Part shown: positions 43,960 to 52,493 of the stretch, piece by piece
Numbering within the stretch: position 1 is the stretch's first letter
Layout: each line of letters opens with the position of its first letter
Origin: Actinomycetota bacterium
GTDB lineage: Bacteria; Actinomycetota; Thermoleophilia; Solirubrobacterales; Solirubrobacteraceae
DNA length: 60,579 nucleotides
Direction: 5' to 3'
Assembly (NCBI GenBank): GCA_005888335.1
Contig: VAWY01000035.1
Span: 1-60,579, forward strand
Translations under genes and position numbers: made by a program
Notes under the pieces: generated by a model
What the model saw: the letters and a program-made list of their open reading frames with translations, nothing else
Told to the model about the DNA's origin: nothing
The model's database searches: none

Positions 43960-45236
43960 TGCTCGTCCGCCGCGTGGCGTGGAGGCTGGCCGGCCGGGTC
44001 ACGGACCGCGGGCTCCCGGCCGCCGCGGCGCGCGCGTACTACCGCGAGGTCGCGGCTTCGCTCGCCCGCGCGCTCGATCGCCTCGCGGGCGTGCGGGCCG
44101 TGTACGCGTGGGGCACCTTCGCGACGGGCGACGAGCGCCCCGGCCACAGCGACGTCGACCTCGTCGCGGTCATCGACGACGTGCCGCCCGCCGACGAGGT
44201 GCGCCTGCTGCAGGCGATCCGCGCGCGCTACGCCCGCCGGCAGGCCGTCCTGCCGATCGACCTGACCGTGCTGAGCGCCGGCGAGCTGGCGCCCGACGCG
44301 CCGCTGCACGAGCTCATCCGCCTGCGCGTGGCTGACGAGCGGCCCGGGCTCGCGCTCGGCCAGTGGCGGCTGCTGGCCGGGGAGGAGCTGCGCCCGGGCG
44401 GCGCGGCGCGGCCGCCGGCGCACCTGCGCTACATCAGCGACGGGCGCCTCCAGGCGGCGATCGCCGCGCTGGCGATGGGCCGCGAGAGCGAGGCGCGTGC
44501 GCTGCTGGCGCGGTTCGCCGAGAACGGCCAGGCCCTGCCCGGCGATCCCGCTCACGCCCTGCACGCGGCACTGGCGCTCGTCGACGAGCACCGCGCGCGC
44601 CACGCCGTGCCCGTCGAGCGCCGGCCGCTGGAGGCGAGCGGCTGGCGCGTCGCGGCGCCGGCGCCCGCGGCGCTCCACGCCGCGCGCGCGCTCGCGCGGG
44701 ACCTCAAGACCCCCGGCCTGCGCTCGCTCACCGTCTACCAGCCGCCGTTCGCCGCACATCCCTCGTTGCTGCTCGAGGGCGCCGACGTCGACGCCGCGCG
44801 GCCCGCGCTGCGCTGGGCGGCCGACGGCGGCGCCGCCCGGGCCGCCCGCGCCGGTCTGCGCGTCGAGGTCCTCACGAGCCGCCTCGCCGAGGACGCGTGG
44901 CGCAGCCGCGCGCTGCGCTGGGTGGGGCTGACGGCCGCCGCCGAGCACCTCGAGGGCGATCCGCTCGCCCCGCGCATCGGGCTGCCCGCCGGGGGCCTCG
45001 AGCGCGACGTCGCCCGCTACGGCGCCGTGACCGCGGTCGCGTGCGCGCGCTGGGCGGCGGTCGGGCGGCGCGGCTTCACGCGCGACGACACCGCCCCGCT
45101 GCGCGTCGCCGCCCTGCGGGCGATCGCCGCCGGCGCGCCGCCCGCGACGCGCCGCGACGAGCTGCTCGCGCGGGTGGCGCCGGGCGTCGACGCTGCCGCG
45201 TGGACCCGGCTCGTGCTCGAGCTGTGGCGCGGCTGA
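43959..45236 (+). CDS. Nucleotidyltransferase-domain protein, 425 aa
   Basis: The N-terminal pol-beta-type nucleotidyltransferase (about 35-120) has AVYAWGTFATGDERPGHSDVDLVAVIDD, a GT-x(n)-SDVDL variant of the GS...DxD motif, and a third carboxylate in LPIDLTVL. The remainder (about 150-425) is Ala/Arg-rich and helical, without a recognised fold. Coupling to a secreted glycosidase and proximity to an HPr-kinase-like gene recall polysaccharide or peptide-modification clusters where an NTase and an HprK-like protein co-occur. The substrate is unknown. ATG 43959 overlaps the previous stop. Confidence 0.7.
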   Translation: MLVRRVAWRLAGRVTDRGLPAAAARAYYREVAASLARALDRLAGVRAVYAWGTFATGDERPGHSDVDLVAVIDDVPPADEVRLLQAIRARYARRQAVLPIDLTVLSAGELAPDAPLHELIRLRVADERPGLALGQWRLLAGEELRPGGAARPPAHLRYISDGRLQAAIAALAMGRESEARALLARFAENGQALPGDPAHALHAALALVDEHRARHAVPVERRPLEASGWRVAAPAPAALHAARALARDLKTPGLRSLTVYQPPFAAHPSLLLEGADVDAARPALRWAADGGAARAARAGLRVEVLTSRLAEDAWRSRALRWVGLTAAAEHLEGDPLAPRIGLPAGGLERDVARYGAVTAVACARWAAVGRRGFTRDDTAPLRVAALRAIAAGAPPATRRDELLARVAPGVDAAAWTRLVLELWRG

Positions 45237-45251
45237 GCCTGGATCCAGGCT
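45236..45251. terminator. 16-bp perfect palindrome between convergent genes
   Basis: AGCCTGGATCCAGGCT, starting at the last base of the NTase stop codon and ending nine bases before the stop of the HprK-like gene. It can form an 8-bp stem without a loop or a shorter hairpin. There is no T-tract. A bidirectional terminator is likely. Confidence 0.5.
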
Positions 45252-45259
45252 GAGGCCGC

Positions 45260-46285
45260 TCAGACGAGCAGCGTCCGCAGCAGCTCCCAGTTGCGCGCGT
45301 GCTCGCGCCCGAGCGTCAGCCGCCACACGTCCGCGCGCGCCAGCGCGGCGCTGCAGGCCACCGCGCGCCCGGTGAAGAGCCCCGACTTGCCGACCACGTC
45401 GCGCAGCCCGCGCTGCAGCAGGAACTCCATGCCCTGGTAGATGCCGACCCCGACGACGACCTCGCGCAGCAGCGTGCCCGCCGCCGCGCGGCGCGGCAGC
45501 CGCTCGAGGCGCGGCTCGGTCCCGAGCGACCGCTGCCCGATCACGATGTGGCGCAGCGGCTGGGGCTCGCTCTCGACCCGGTCGGCGAAGCCGTGCACCT
45601 CGAACGCGAGCTTCGTGTGGCCCTCGATGCGATCGATCCGCCGGACGTGACCCGGCGGCAGCATCTCCGCCTGCGTCTCGTTGATCCCGATCCGCAGCGG
45701 GAACGGGTGCAGCCGGCCGCGCCGGTCGAGCACGGCGGAGTCCTCGGACAGCAGCCGCACGCCGTCGGCGCGCAGCGCGCGCAGGGCCAGCGTGCTCTTG
45801 CCGCCGCCCGACGGCAGCATGACCGTCACGGCCCCGTGCGGCCCGGCCAGCGAGAGCCCGTGCACGCGCACCAGCCCGCGCGACTCGAGGTGCTCGCCGA
45901 TCCGCGACAGCATGTAGAGGTAGACCGCCTCCTCGACGAGCGCGCGGTGCTCGCCCTGCACCGTGAGCGACCCGTTCGCGCGATCGAGGACCGAGACGGC
46001 GCGCCCGAAGTAGTCGACGATCGAGCGCCCGTTCTGCTGGTAGACGACGTTGCGCGGCGTCACGAACGACGCGGCGATCGGGCCGAATGCGTCGAAGTCG
46101 GGCGGCCGGTGCTCGACGGTGATGTGCACGTCGAAGCCGTTGCCGCCGACGAGCGGAACCTCGAACCAGGCGAAGTCCAGGCGGACCGACTCGACGACCT
46201 CGGGCCAGTCGCCGCTCAGGTGCGCGCGCAGGCCGTAGATCTCGAAGCCGGCCTCGGCGACCGATGTCCTGATGTCGAGAGCCAT
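45260..46285 (-). CDS. HPr kinase-like P-loop protein, 341 aa
   Basis: Resembles the C-terminal kinase domain of HPr kinase/phosphorylase. The P-loop LPSGGGKSTLALRAL is at about 185-200 after VRVHGLSLAGPHGAVTVM, followed by GVRLLSEDSAVLDRRGRLHPFPLRIGI, in which the acidic pair corresponds to the HprK active-site region. The N-terminal 150 residues are not the classical HprK sensor domain. Such proteins occur in polysaccharide and lasso-peptide clusters rather than sugar-PTS control. AGGAGG precedes ATG 46285 inside the end of the GT2 gene. It is the last gene of the operon. Confidence 0.75.
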   Translation of the reverse strand: MALDIRTSVAEAGFEIYGLRAHLSGDWPEVVESVRLDFAWFEVPLVGGNGFDVHITVEHRPPDFDAFGPIAASFVTPRNVVYQQNGRSIVDYFGRAVSVLDRANGSLTVQGEHRALVEEAVYLYMLSRIGEHLESRGLVRVHGLSLAGPHGAVTVMLPSGGGKSTLALRALRADGVRLLSEDSAVLDRRGRLHPFPLRIGINETQAEMLPPGHVRRIDRIEGHTKLAFEVHGFADRVESEPQPLRHIVIGQRSLGTEPRLERLPRRAAAGTLLREVVVGVGIYQGMEFLLQRGLRDVVGKSGLFTGRAVACSAALARADVWRLTLGREHARNWELLRTLLV

Positions 46286-46287
46286 CC

Positions 46288-47703
46288 CTAGCTTCCTCCT
46301 TGCGCCGGTACGGCGGCGACGGGTCCCGCCACCGGCGCGGCGGGCTCGACCGCCAGGCCGTGGCTCGTCTTCTCCCAGAAGTGCGGGCGCGACACGAGCT
46401 GCGACACGCCCTTCCACGCCCCCAGCGAGGCCAGCAGCCAGTACGCCGGCAGCAGCAGCGAGTAGCGGACGAGGTCGTAGCGCTCCTGCTGGTAGACGGC
46501 GCTGACGTGCGCCAGCAGCACCGCGAAGTTGCCGACGAGCAGCAGCAGCATGCCGAGCATGAGCAGCGGCGCCGGGAAGGCCGCCTCGATCCAGTGCACG
46601 TCGGCGCCGGCGGCGCGCAGCCCGGCGTACAGCCACAGCAGCACCCAGAAGACCAGCTGCGACATCAGCACGACCGGCACGCCGGCGACGGTCACCAGTG
46701 CGGCCAGGTAGCGCCGCACGCCCATCGCCCGCGCGGTGCGGATCGGCGCGCGCGTCATCGCCAGCGCGGTCTGCGCGAAGCCCTTGACCCACCGTGAGCG
46801 CTGGCGGATCCACGCGCGCAGGACGGGGACCGCCTCCTCGTGCGTCGTCGAGTCGAGCGTGCGCGAGGCGTAGCCGGCCGCCGCGAGGCGCATGCCGAGC
46901 TCGCAGTCCTCGGTCACGTTCCAGGCGTCCCAGCCGCCGACGCGGCGCACGGCCTCGGTGCGGAAGTGCGTCGAGGTCCCGCCCAGCGGCATCGCGTGGC
47001 CGTAGCGCGAGATCCCCTCGAGGTAGAGCCCGAAGTGCGTCGCATACTCGCACGCGAACCACCGGGTCAGCACGTTCTGGCGCGAGTTGTAGAAGTCCAG
47101 GCGCGCCTGCAGGGACGCGACCTCGTCGGGCAGCGCGTCGAAGGCCTGCACGGCGCGGCGCAGCTGGTCGGGCTCGGGGCGGTCCTCGGCGTCGTAGATC
47201 GTCAGCAGCTCGCCGGTCAGCACCTCGAGCCCGACGTTGAGCGCGCGCGGCTTGGTCCGCGGGAACCCCGGCGGCACGTCGATGATCTGCCACCCCTCGC
47301 GCAGGTGGCGCTCGCACGCCCGGCGCGTGACGGGATCGTCGTGCTCGACGAGCACGAGCACCTCGAGGCGGTCGCGCGGGTAGTCGAGCGCCTCGAGCGC
47401 GTCGAGCAGCTTGGGGACGACGCGCGCCTCGTGGTAGAGCGGGACCATGACGCTGTAGCGGGGAGCGCGACGGGTGGAGGCCGGGACGATCAGATCCTCG
47501 ACGCCGTGCCCGCGCGAGAAGTACGCGATCCGCATCGTCGTCGTGGCGACGAAGCACAGCGTGAACACCCCGGCCACGCAGGCGACCGCGACGCCGGGCG
47601 CCAGCACGAGGCCCGCGGCGAGCGCGATCGCCGCGACGAGCGCGGCGATCGCCTGGCGGCGCGTGACCGTGCGCGCCGCGGACCACTCGCGCCAGACCGT
47701 CAC
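46288..47703 (-). CDS. Membrane glycosyltransferase family 2 (BcsA/cellulose-synthase-like), 471 aa
   Basis: Processive-type polysaccharide synthase. Two N-terminal helices precede the GT-A domain (YSVMVPLYHEARVVPKLLDAL; YDAEDRPEPDQL with the D-x-D-like acids; TEDCELGMRL; and QRSRWVKG, the Q-x-x-RW product-binding motif). Three or four C-terminal helices (about 330-450) follow. PilZ, the BcsA c-di-GMP receptor, is absent. GTG 47703 overlaps the upstream stop as GTGA. It is co-operonic with two secreted glycosidase-like proteins and the GT2/GT-C fusion. Confidence 0.88.
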   Translation of the reverse strand: MTVWREWSAARTVTRRQAIAALVAAIALAAGLVLAPGVAVACVAGVFTLCFVATTTMRIAYFSRGHGVEDLIVPASTRRAPRYSVMVPLYHEARVVPKLLDALEALDYPRDRLEVLVLVEHDDPVTRRACERHLREGWQIIDVPPGFPRTKPRALNVGLEVLTGELLTIYDAEDRPEPDQLRRAVQAFDALPDEVASLQARLDFYNSRQNVLTRWFACEYATHFGLYLEGISRYGHAMPLGGTSTHFRTEAVRRVGGWDAWNVTEDCELGMRLAAAGYASRTLDSTTHEEAVPVLRAWIRQRSRWVKGFAQTALAMTRAPIRTARAMGVRRYLAALVTVAGVPVVLMSQLVFWVLLWLYAGLRAAGADVHWIEAAFPAPLLMLGMLLLLVGNFAVLLAHVSAVYQQERYDLVRYSLLLPAYWLLASLGAWKGVSQLVSRPHFWEKTSHGLAVEPAAPVAGPVAAVPAQGGS

Positions 47704-48722
47704 TTCGGCGCTCCGCGTGACTTCGCGTACCACTGTCCGAGCACCCCGAGCGTCGACGGCGTGGGCCGGTGATCGCCGCCGGTGCGCCCCGAGACGAGGT
47801 ACTTCTGCGGCGGCATGTACCACCACTCGAAGCCCGCGAACCACGGGACGCGGTACCACACCTGCAGGGCCGCCTCGTAGGCCTGGCGCTGGGCCGTGGC
47901 GCTGAACGGCGCCGGGTCGGTGTCCCACGGCTGGACCGCGGTGGTCGTCACCGTGCGGTAGCCGATCTCGCCGAACATCACCGGCTTGTGGAACTGCGTG
48001 TGGAGCTGCTGCAGCTTGGCGAACGGGCTGCTCCAGCCCTTGACCAGGTCGCCCAGCGGGGCGTCCGGCCGCGTCGCGACCGGGTAGTAGCCCGACACCG
48101 AGATGGCGTCGAGGGCGTCCCACCACGTCACGTGGCGCACCTCGTCCCAGTTGGCCTGGTAGGTGACGAAGCCCTTGAAGCGCTGGCGCACGGCGGCCAC
48201 GACGGCGCGCCAGTTCGCGTCGAGCCCGGACAGCGACACCATCTCGGTGCCGAGCACGAACCCGTTGACGTGCTCGCGCTGCGCGACGTCGGCGTACGTC
48301 AGGACGAAGCTCGTGTAGCTCGCGAACCACTCGTCGACCGACGCCGGCTTGATGTAGCCGCGCCAGAGCTTGTCGGCGCGCTCCACGTAGGGCCGCAGGA
48401 TCACCTTGAGCCCCAGGCGCTTCGCCGCGCGGATCGCCTTGATGAGGTTGGGCCGCGGCGCGGTCTTGTCGGCGGGGGCGATCGCGGTCGAGGTGCCGTC
48501 CTGCTGCATCCAGACGACGAACAGCGTCACGGTGTCGACGTGCTCGCGCTTGAGCGAGCGCAGCAGCGTCGCGGTCTTCTTCGGCGCGTACGCCGACGGC
48601 CCCCACTCGCCGACGGTCATCCCGCGCTGGAAGGGGACGACGGGCTTCGCGGCGTGCGCAGTCGCCGGAGCGAGCGCGACGGCCAGGACGAGCGCCAGCG
48701 CGGCGCAGCTGTGTCGGGTCAT
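47700..48722 (-). CDS. Secreted GH113-like protein, copy 1, 340 aa
   Basis: Signal peptide (1-24), then a single TIM-barrel domain: PVVPFQRGMTVGEWGP, VDTVTLFVVWMQQDG, LKVILRPYVE, GFVLGTEMVSLS (putative acid/base Glu), FKGFVTYQANWDE, AISVSGYYPV and PVMFGEIGYRTVT (putative nucleophile Glu). It is closely similar along its length to the adjacent gene at 48719. It lies between two glycosyltransferases with ATGA overlaps on both sides, so it probably trims or transglycosylates the polymer they make (inference). Confidence 0.82.
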   Translation of the reverse strand: MTRHSCAALALVLAVALAPATAHAAKPVVPFQRGMTVGEWGPSAYAPKKTATLLRSLKREHVDTVTLFVVWMQQDGTSTAIAPADKTAPRPNLIKAIRAAKRLGLKVILRPYVERADKLWRGYIKPASVDEWFASYTSFVLTYADVAQREHVNGFVLGTEMVSLSGLDANWRAVVAAVRQRFKGFVTYQANWDEVRHVTWWDALDAISVSGYYPVATRPDAPLGDLVKGWSSPFAKLQQLHTQFHKPVMFGEIGYRTVTTTAVQPWDTDPAPFSATAQRQAYEAALQVWYRVPWFAGFEWWYMPPQKYLVSGRTGGDHRPTPSTLGVLGQWYAKSRGAPK

Positions 48723-49744
48723 CGGGGGCCTCCTCGCCGCTGCCGATACCAGTGGGCCATGACGTCAAGGGCGTTTCGGGACGGCGCGTGGTCGGCGCCG
48801 AGCTTGCCGGCGAGCAGCGCGCGCTGGGGCGCCAGGTACCACCAGTGCATGCCGGCGAACCACGGCACGCGGTACCAGACGCGCAGGGCCGCGTCGTAGG
48901 CGTTGCGCTGCGCGGTCACGCTGAACGGCGCCGGCTCGATGGCCCACGGCTGCACCGCCGCGGTGGTCACCGTCCGGTAGCCGATCTCGCCGAACATCAC
49001 CGGCCGTCCCGAGCGCCGGTGGATCGCCTGCACTTCGGCCTTCCAGCGCCGCCAGCCGCGCTCGAGCTGCGGGATGGTCTCGCCCGGCCTGCCGGCGACC
49101 GGGTAGTAGGCCGAGATCGACACGGCGTCCAGCGCGTCCCACCACCGCACGCGCGCGGCCTCGTCCCAGTTGGCCTGGTAGGTGACGAAGCCCTTGAAGT
49201 GCGCGCGGACCTTGGCCACGAGCGCGCGCCACGCGTCGGCGTACCTGGACATCGAGACCATCTCCGTTCCGACGATGAAGCCGGTCGCGCCGTTACGCTG
49301 CGCGAGGTCGGCGTAGCGCAGGAGGAACGCCGTGTAGCTGTCGAACCACCGCGGCACCGAGTCGGGGCCGATCCCCGCGCGCAGCGTGCCGTCGGACGGG
49401 TCGATGTACGGCCGCACGAGCACCTTCAAGCCGGCGGCGCGGGCCGAGCGGATCGCTCGCGCGAGATTCCCGCGCGCCACGGTCTTGTCGCCGGGCACGA
49501 CGATCGACGAGTCGCTCTTGAACTGCGTCCAGGTGACGAAGAGTGTGACCGCGTCGACGTGGTAGCGATGCGCGAGCGTGCGCATCAGGCGCGCGGTCGA
49601 CCGCGGCTCGTAGGCCGTCGGACCCCACTGGCCGACCGTCATCCCGCGCTGGAACGGGACGACGGGCCGCGCGGCCGCGTGTGCGCTCGCGACGGGAACG
49701 AGCAGCGCGACGAGCACGGCGATCGCCGGGAAGCGGGCGCTCAT
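48719..49744 (-). CDS. Secreted GH113-like protein, copy 2, 341 aa
   Basis: Tandem paralogue of the 47700 gene, sharing PVVPFQRGMTVG, FKGFVTYQANWDE, KPVMF/RPVMFGEIGYRTVT and the VQPW...PAPFS...AQR segment. It has a signal peptide (1-23) and putative catalytic Glu in VGTEMVSMS and FGEIGYR. One difference is the loop after the first barrel strand (TWTQFKSDSSIVVPGD here). ATG 49744 overlaps the upstream stop (ATGA, 49741-49744), and its own stop overlaps copy 1 in the same way. Confidence 0.82.
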   Translation of the reverse strand: MSARFPAIAVLVALLVPVASAHAAARPVVPFQRGMTVGQWGPTAYEPRSTARLMRTLAHRYHVDAVTLFVTWTQFKSDSSIVVPGDKTVARGNLARAIRSARAAGLKVLVRPYIDPSDGTLRAGIGPDSVPRWFDSYTAFLLRYADLAQRNGATGFIVGTEMVSMSRYADAWRALVAKVRAHFKGFVTYQANWDEAARVRWWDALDAVSISAYYPVAGRPGETIPQLERGWRRWKAEVQAIHRRSGRPVMFGEIGYRTVTTAAVQPWAIEPAPFSVTAQRNAYDAALRVWYRVPWFAGMHWWYLAPQRALLAGKLGADHAPSRNALDVMAHWYRQRRGGPR

Positions 49745-52335
49745 GTCGCCTCTTCCGGACACGAGGGCGCGAGCGTGTAGACGTACACCCGCGCGCGCCC
49801 GCCGCCCTCCTGCCAGAAGCAGCCCTTGGCGTGCGCGCCGAAGACGATGTGCATCACGCGCGCGTCGTCGCGCTCGCCGATCCACACGATCCAGCCGATC
49901 CCCATGCGCTGCAGGTCCTGCGGGCGCTCGCTCGCCGCGCGCAGGGCGTGCGGGTCCGTCGGGTCGATGAAGTCGTCGCTCGGCAGCCCGCTCTCGAGCT
50001 CGAAGCGGTCGATCAGCGGATCGTGCGCGGGGACGAGGACGCGCGCCCCGTGCGCGTGCGCGGCGACGTAGCGCCCGACCTGGCTCATCTGGATCTGCGA
50101 CGGCGCCTCGCCCGCCGCGTCCTCCCAGGCCGCGACGCGCTGCTGGGCGACCATGACGACGATCGACGCGGCGATCGCCGTCACCGCGAACCCGAGCACC
50201 GCCGGCCGCCGGATGCCGGTCGCGGTGAAGAAGGCCAGCGCGGGCAGGATCGTGATGCCGTAGCGCAGGTTCTCCCAGTCGCGCAGCGAGTCGGCGGGAG
50301 AGATGTAGGTCTTGCTGATCGCCGCCTGGAGCGTGTACCAGGCGATCGGATAGAAGAGCAGCAGCGGGATGAGGCCGAGGGCGTTGCGGCGCCGCGCGAG
50401 CACGAACAGCCCGGCGCCGAGCAGCCCGGCGACGGCGAGCGCGGGGCCGGCGTTCAGCCAGGCCGCCTGCGGATAGGTGAGCAGCCCGGCCAGCCCGTGC
50501 GGCGGGCGCACCGCGCTGCCGCCGCCGATCGACGCGATGAACGCGAGCGGGTCGCCGTAGATCAGCACGTTCATGAGCAGGAACAGCGCGATCCCGTAGC
50601 CGCCGGCGAGCAGCCACAGCAGCGTGGTCGCCTCGACCGCGGACGGGGCGTGGCGGCGGCGGCGCGCGACGAGCACGACCACGCCGAGCTCGAGCGGGAC
50701 GAGGACCCACGTGTCGAAGTGCGCGAGCGTCGCCGCCGACAGCGCCAGGCCTGCGCCCAGCAGCGCGCTGCCCGAGCCGGTCGCCGCCCACCGGGTCAGG
50801 TAGTAGACGTTCGCCGTGGCCGCGGCCATGATCGTCGCCGGGAGCATCGGGATGACGCCCGAGTAGGCGAAGCCCGGGCTCGCCGCGAGCAGCGCGGCGG
50901 CGACGAACGCGCGCTCGCGCGAGGCGCCGACGAGCAGCGCCAGGCGGTAGAGGTACAGGCTCGTGGCGAGCGCGGCGGCGGCCGACACGATGACCCCGCT
51001 CGCGCCGCTGCGGAACAGCGGGTCGATCCACACGAACGGCAGCTCGAGCACGTGGAACAGCGGTGCCCAGTGCGTGCCGAGCTGGGCGAGCGAGGGCTCG
51101 ACGTTGGCGAACACCCGCCGCGGGATGAGCACGTGCGACGGCGTGTCGCCGAAGCCGAAGACCATGTTGTAGTGGACGGCGGCCGCCAGCGCCGCGATCA
51201 GCGCGAGGACCGTCGCGCCGAGCGAGGCGAGCAGCCAGCGGTCGGGCGCGCGGCGCGCCGGCGTGAGGACGCGCACGGCGTGGTGGCCGTTGCCGTTGGC
51301 GACCATCGCCAGCGCGGGGATCCCGACGCGGCCGTTGCCGTTGCTCAGGGCGCCGTTGCCGTTGCCGTTGCCGTTCCCATTCCCGTTGCCGTTCCCATTC
51401 CCGTTGGCGTGGGCGTACGCGGGCGGCGGTGCGCGCTCCAGGCGGCGCTCGACGAGATACGCGGTGATGCCGAGCGGGACGGCAAGGATGGCGGTCAGGT
51501 GGTGCAGCGCGTGCAGCAGCACGCCGACGAGCGCGCGCAGGACGCCCTCGCGCCGCACGAGCAGCGCGTAGAACTCCTTGTTGAGCGCGACCAGGGCGGC
51601 CAGGCTCCACAGCGCGAGCAGCGGCTGGCCGGCGACCAGCGCGATGACGCCGCACAGGCTCGCGAGCGCGCTGAGGCGATGGCGCCAGCCGAGGTTGAGC
51701 TCGGTCATCAGCGCGTGGTGGCGCAGCAGCAGCTTCGTCCACGGGACGCCCCGCCCGAGGAGGTCCGTGCGCAGCATGCTGGGCAGGCTCCACGCCTTCA
51801 GGTGCGTGCACAGCAGCTTGGGGTCGAGCTCGATCGTCGCCCCGGTCTCGGAGAGCCGCATCCCGAAGTCGACGTCCTCCACGCACTCCGTCTTCGGATC
51901 GAAGCCGCCGAGCGCGGCGAAGGCGTCGGCGCGCACGGCGCCCAGCCCCGTCCAGAACGTGTGGGCCGGACCGGGTGAGCTCTGGTGCACGTTGTGGTGC
52001 AGCAGGTTGCGGAAGACCGAGACGGCGCCCGGCGCGGCGGGCGCGTCGTCATAGGAGCCGAAGAGCGCGGTCAGCTCCCCGTCGCGGTCGAACGCCGCCC
52101 GCGCGCGCGTGAACGTGTCCGGGTGGACGACGACGTCGGCGTCGATGAAGACGAGGACGTCGCCGCGCGCGCGCTTCGCGCCGAGGTTGCGCGCATCCGC
52201 AGCGCCGAGGTCGCCCGGGCCGTCGACCACGATGATCTCGTCGGGCGCGTCGGGCGCGGACTCGATGGCGGCCCGGCACCGCGCCAGCGTCGCCGGCCGG
52301 TCCGTGGCCGGGACGATCACGCTGAGGATTGACAC
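49741..52335 (-). CDS. Bifunctional GT2 / GT-C-like membrane glycosyltransferase with Asn-Gly repeat linker, 864 aa
   Basis: Residues 1-215 form a GT-A family-2 transferase: LSVIVPATDRPATLARC, DEIIVVDG, D-A-D at 65-67 (VFIDADVVVHP), LGGFDPKTECVEDVDFGMR. Three or four helices follow (about 222-295). A linker (about 303-345) carries nine consecutive Asn-Gly pairs from residue 311 and more NG repeats. A polytopic part (about 365-760) with ten or more helices looks like a GT-C lipid-linked-sugar transferase. A soluble C-terminus ends RVYVYTLAPSCPEEAT. The start is GTG 52335 with GGAG eight bases upstream. It is the first gene of the operon. Confidence 0.75.
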   Translation of the reverse strand: MSILSVIVPATDRPATLARCRAAIESAPDAPDEIIVVDGPGDLGAADARNLGAKRARGDVLVFIDADVVVHPDTFTRARAAFDRDGELTALFGSYDDAPAAPGAVSVFRNLLHHNVHQSSPGPAHTFWTGLGAVRADAFAALGGFDPKTECVEDVDFGMRLSETGATIELDPKLLCTHLKAWSLPSMLRTDLLGRGVPWTKLLLRHHALMTELNLGWRHRLSALASLCGVIALVAGQPLLALWSLAALVALNKEFYALLVRREGVLRALVGVLLHALHHLTAILAVPLGITAYLVERRLERAPPPAYAHANGNGNGNGNGNGNGNGNGALSNGNGRVGIPALAMVANGNGHHAVRVLTPARRAPDRWLLASLGATVLALIAALAAAVHYNMVFGFGDTPSHVLIPRRVFANVEPSLAQLGTHWAPLFHVLELPFVWIDPLFRSGASGVIVSAAAALATSLYLYRLALLVGASRERAFVAAALLAASPGFAYSGVIPMLPATIMAAATANVYYLTRWAATGSGSALLGAGLALSAATLAHFDTWVLVPLELGVVVLVARRRRHAPSAVEATTLLWLLAGGYGIALFLLMNVLIYGDPLAFIASIGGGSAVRPPHGLAGLLTYPQAAWLNAGPALAVAGLLGAGLFVLARRRNALGLIPLLLFYPIAWYTLQAAISKTYISPADSLRDWENLRYGITILPALAFFTATGIRRPAVLGFAVTAIAASIVVMVAQQRVAAWEDAAGEAPSQIQMSQVGRYVAAHAHGARVLVPAHDPLIDRFELESGLPSDDFIDPTDPHALRAASERPQDLQRMGIGWIVWIGERDDARVMHIVFGAHAKGCFWQEGGGRARVYVYTLAPSCPEEAT
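51352..51407 (-). repeat. Hexanucleotide repeat encoding (Asn-Gly)9
   Basis: Nine tandem AAY-GGS hexamers read on the minus strand. They include two exact copies of an 18-base unit (AACGGGAATGGGAACGGC). Length changes would stay in frame and lengthen or shorten the linker between the two transferase parts of the 864-aa protein. Confidence 0.85.
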
Positions 52336-52452
52336 TCGAGCTCCGTCTCGAGCAGCGCCTCGGCGCGCAGCAATAGTGGGTACCTCTCGGTCCCCGATCC
52401 GGCGGACATCCGTGCCTCCATCTCAAGGACGTTTCCGTCGTCCCTGAACGCG

Positions 52453-52482
52453 AACATAACGTCGGGAAGAAAGTGCGGTCAA
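52453..52482 (-). promoter_or_regulatory. Predicted promoter of the glycan operon
   Basis: Minus-strand TTGACC (52477-52482) and TATGTT (52453-52458) with an 18-base spacer, the best sigma-70-type pair I see in the window. Initiation near 52446 would give a leader of about 110 bases to GTG 52335. That leader has an inverted repeat CTCGAG...CTCGAG around the GGAG ribosome site. The promoter lies just after the flippase stop (52494). Confidence 0.6.
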
Positions 52483-52493
52483 CCCCCAGGTGG

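Noticed and set aside
51330..51410. CRISPR-like or minisatellite array
   Set aside because: The repeat is a hexamer inside a coding sequence and translates to Asn-Gly. There are no spacers, leader or cas genes.
52400..52412. ACATCCGTGCC as a further copy of the ACATCCGTCC leader motif
   Set aside because: It is on the strand opposite to the flanking genes and one base different; it is more likely chance within the operon leader.
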